Below are positions 6,691 to 8,258 of a DNA stretch of 8,258 nt, one piece after another. The notes under the pieces are model-generated. The model had not been told where the DNA came from, did not search any database, and was given only the letters and a program-made list of their open reading frames with translations. How positions within the stretch are numbered: the stretch's first letter is position 1; each line of letters starts with the position of its first letter. Origin of the DNA: Rhodospirillaceae bacterium (GTDB taxonomy: Bacteria; Pseudomonadota; Alphaproteobacteria; Rhodospirillales_A; Casp-alpha2); the NCBI GenBank assembly GCA_003488105.1, contig DNMS01000219.1, positions 1-8,258 of the forward strand, read 5' to 3'. The translations under genes and the position numbers were made by a program.

Positions 6691-7200
6691 TCAATCCGCG
6701 AAGTCGAGGATATCGCGCACCTTGTCGATGCCGCCGCGCGCGCATTCCGCGTCGATGTCGCCGCCCGGTGCGCCGGACACGCCGACAGCACCCACGAGGG
6801 ATCCGGCAACGCGAATCTGCACCCCGCCGTCCATCACGATGATGCCCTGCATCTGGTTCAATTCGGGTCGGATGTCGTCGCGGTTTTTGCGCATGTCACC
6901 GGAATCCACGCCGGACATGACGACCAGCCCGGCCTTGCGTTCGGCGATTTCCAGGGTATGGCGGCTGGCCAGGGTATCGCGCTGGGCGGCGATCATGTTG
7001 CCGGCCCGGTCAAGCACAACAGCCGCGGCCTGATATCCCTTTTCCCGGCAGGTGTGGACGGCGCCCTGGGCAATCGTGGCCGCCAGGTCCGACGACATGA
7101 TGCGAACCTTGATGATTTCGCCCTCCGCCTGTGCGGGCGGGGCGGCAAGGGCCGTGACGGCAAAAGCGGCGGCGGCGAGGGCGGCATGCAGCTGTTTCAT
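6691..7200 (-). CDS. exported HbpS/GlcG-like (DUF336) protein
   Basis: A 169-residue protein with a classic signal peptide: MK start, an alanine-rich hydrophobic core, and a cleavage site after PPAQA at residue 25, so it should be periplasmic. The rest fits the HbpS-like/GlcG family (PF03928): VVLDRAGNMIAAQRDTLASRHTLEIAERKA at 61-90 and GGVQIRVAGSLVGAVGVSGAPGGDIDAECARGGID at 125-159 are the two conserved blocks. Some members bind haem or act as redox-linked accessory proteins; others have no known role, so haem binding here is inference. The ATG at 7200 is fixed by the strong GGGAGGA ribosome site 8 nt upstream and by the signal peptide; an in-frame extension to 7419 would run into the divergent gene. 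It shares a 142-bp gap with the MBL-fold gene that is also exported, which suggests shared control. No terminator is evident after its stop. Confidence 0.9.
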   Translation of the reverse strand: MKQLHAALAAAAFAVTALAAPPAQAEGEIIKVRIMSSDLAATIAQGAVHTCREKGYQAAAVVLDRAGNMIAAQRDTLASRHTLEIAERKAGLVVMSGVDSGDMRKNRDDIRPELNQMQGIIVMDGGVQIRVAGSLVGAVGVSGAPGGDIDAECARGGIDKVRDILDFAD

Positions 7201-7318
7201 GGTGGTGATCCTCCCATTTGGGGCGCGGGCGGGCGAAGATGCATCCGCGCGAAATCTCATATTCGACTTTTTGTAACTGTTATCGCATAGTTGAGCAATC
7301 CCCAACCGGGTCACCACC
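7201..7318. repeat. 8-bp inverted repeat bracketing the divergent intergenic region
   Basis: GGTGGTGA (7201-7208) and TCACCACC (7311-7318) are exact inverted repeats close to the two start codons. As a result both divergent transcripts carry TCACCACC in their leaders. The arms are short and 102 bp apart, so chance cannot be excluded. No convincing -35/-10 pair was found between them; weak possibilities lie around 7262-7291. Confidence 0.2.
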
Positions 7319-7342
7319 CTGCAACGACGACAGGACTCCCAC

Positions 7343-8258
7343 ATGAAACGTTTATTCGCATTGATCTGCGTCATTCTCGGCGTCGCCGCTGCCGACGACG
7401 CACGGGCCAGCGAAGCCATCGCCGACCAGTATCCGGCCTCCGCCCTTTACGCCAAGCCGGTCGAGGTCATCCCTCATGTGTGGTCGGCGATCGGCGCGAC
7501 GGCGCCGCCGACTTACGAAAACTGGGGGCATAACAACAACCTCAGCTTCATCGTCACCGGCGACGGTGTCGTGGTGATCAACGGCGGCGGGGCCTATTTG
7601 CTGGCCAAGGCGTTGCACGACGAGATCAAGCGTATCACCCCGCAGCCGGTCAAGCTGGTCATCAATGAAAACGGCCAGGGCCATGCCATGCTCGGCAATT
7701 CATACTGGGCCGAGCAGAAGGTGCCGATCCTGGCGCATCAGGACGCGGCCAAGGAATTCGCGGCCCGGGGGGCGCAGATCCTGGCCTCGGCCCAGCGCGT
7801 TTTGAAGGAGCGGGCCGAGGGCACGCGGATTGTCGGGCCGACGGAAACCTTCACCGACAAGCGCGAAATCAAGATGGGCGCGTTTCGTATCGAGGTCCTG
7901 CACCTGGGCCCGGCCCACAGCCCCGGCGACACCCAGGTCTGGCTGCCCAAGCAATCCCTTGTCATCGCTGGCGACATGGCGTTCCACGAACGCATGCCGC
8001 CGATCTTCGACGATACGGACACCAAGGGCTGGGTCGAAACCTGGGCAGGGCCGTTCGAGGCGCTGAAGGCGACCTACGTTATCCCCGGCCACGGCCATCC
8101 CACCAACATGGCCCAGGTGCGGCGCTATACCCGTGACTATCTGGTCTATCTGCGCGGCAAGATCCGCGAACATCTGGAGGGCGGCGGCGACCTGAAAGGC
8201 GCCTATTACGTGGACCAGTCGCCCTATGCCCATTTGGACACCTTCAAGCAACTGGCGA
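7343..8258 (+). CDS. exported metallo-beta-lactamase-fold protein with degenerate zinc motif, partial (3' end outside window)
   Basis: 305 codons are visible and the frame is still open at the right edge. A signal peptide with cleavage near ARA/SEA (about residue 22) sends it to the periplasm. The MBL fold is seen in the order NNNLSFIVTGDGVVVIN (64-80), the motif region at 108-119, GPAHSPGDTQVWLP (189-202), IAGDMAF (208-214) and VIPGHGHP (246-253). The later metal ligands of the family are kept: H192, D211 and H250. The first motif, normally HxHxDH, reads NENGQGHAMLGN, so the first two His and the Asp are lost, with only H114 nearby. The usual Asp of the DTG turn is N80. It may have an altered metal site or be a non-hydrolytic binding protein. 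Relatives with similar GQDH-like variants sit among SoxH- or quinoprotein-associated MBL proteins, as far as I recall. The ATG has an AGGA ribosome site 8 nt upstream. It is divergent from the HbpS-like gene. Confidence 0.88.
   Translation, partial: MKRLFALICVILGVAAADDARASEAIADQYPASALYAKPVEVIPHVWSAIGATAPPTYENWGHNNNLSFIVTGDGVVVINGGGAYLLAKALHDEIKRITPQPVKLVINENGQGHAMLGNSYWAEQKVPILAHQDAAKEFAARGAQILASAQRVLKERAEGTRIVGPTETFTDKREIKMGAFRIEVLHLGPAHSPGDTQVWLPKQSLVIAGDMAFHERMPPIFDDTDTKGWVETWAGPFEALKATYVIPGHGHPTNMAQVRRYTRDYLVYLRGKIREHLEGGGDLKGAYYVDQSPYAHLDTFKQLA

Noticed and set aside
7201..7419. N-terminal extension of the HbpS-like gene to 7419
   Set aside because: It would overlap the start of the divergent MBL gene and bury a clear signal peptide and a strong GGGAGGA ribosome site at the 7200 start.

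Overview
The window looks like chromosomal DNA of a free-living alphaproteobacterium, probably of the Rhodospirillales type. This is inferred from high GC with strong third-position GC/C bias, a propionyl-CoA carboxylase alpha subunit of alphaproteobacterial style, a large HAMP-type chemoreceptor and short-spaced genes. No mobile element, CRISPR array, tRNA or rRNA is visible.

Layout from left to right. (1) Positions 1-744 on the minus strand hold the N-terminal half of a DASS/SLC13 sodium:anion symporter that runs off the left edge. It is divergent from a small 2TM-domain membrane protein (812-1051, plus). (2) A 192-bp gap with an 18-bp perfect palindrome and a nested inverted repeat leads into pccA (1244-3229, plus), the biotin-carrying alpha subunit of propionyl-CoA carboxylase. 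No pccB is present beside it. (3) A lower-GC gene for a class I SAM-dependent methyltransferase of unknown substrate (3242-4027, minus) converges on pccA with only 12 bp between stops. It is divergent from an acylphosphatase gene (4134-4412, plus). (4) The acylphosphatase stop overlaps the stop of a 674-residue methyl-accepting chemotaxis protein (4409-6433, minus) within one CTAG tetranucleotide. (5) Upstream of the chemoreceptor is an AT-rich island (about 6497-6690) with a candidate sigma70 promoter embedded in a 42-bp imperfect dyad, reiterated TTGTCA boxes, and a GC-rich palindrome in the leader. (6) An exported HbpS/GlcG-like (DUF336) protein (6691-7200, minus) is divergent from an exported metallo-beta-lactamase-fold protein (7343 to the right edge, plus). 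The latter has lost most of the canonical HxHxDH zinc motif but keeps the later metal ligands.

The genes are mostly independent housekeeping and accessory units in alternating orientation, not one operon. The two possible functional groupings are carboxylate uptake next to propionyl-CoA assimilation, and the divergent exported HbpS-like/MBL pair. Both are inferences from position. I do not see a clearly new multi-gene system. The best leads are the degenerate-site MBL protein with its HbpS-like partner and the dyad-rich control region of the chemoreceptor.
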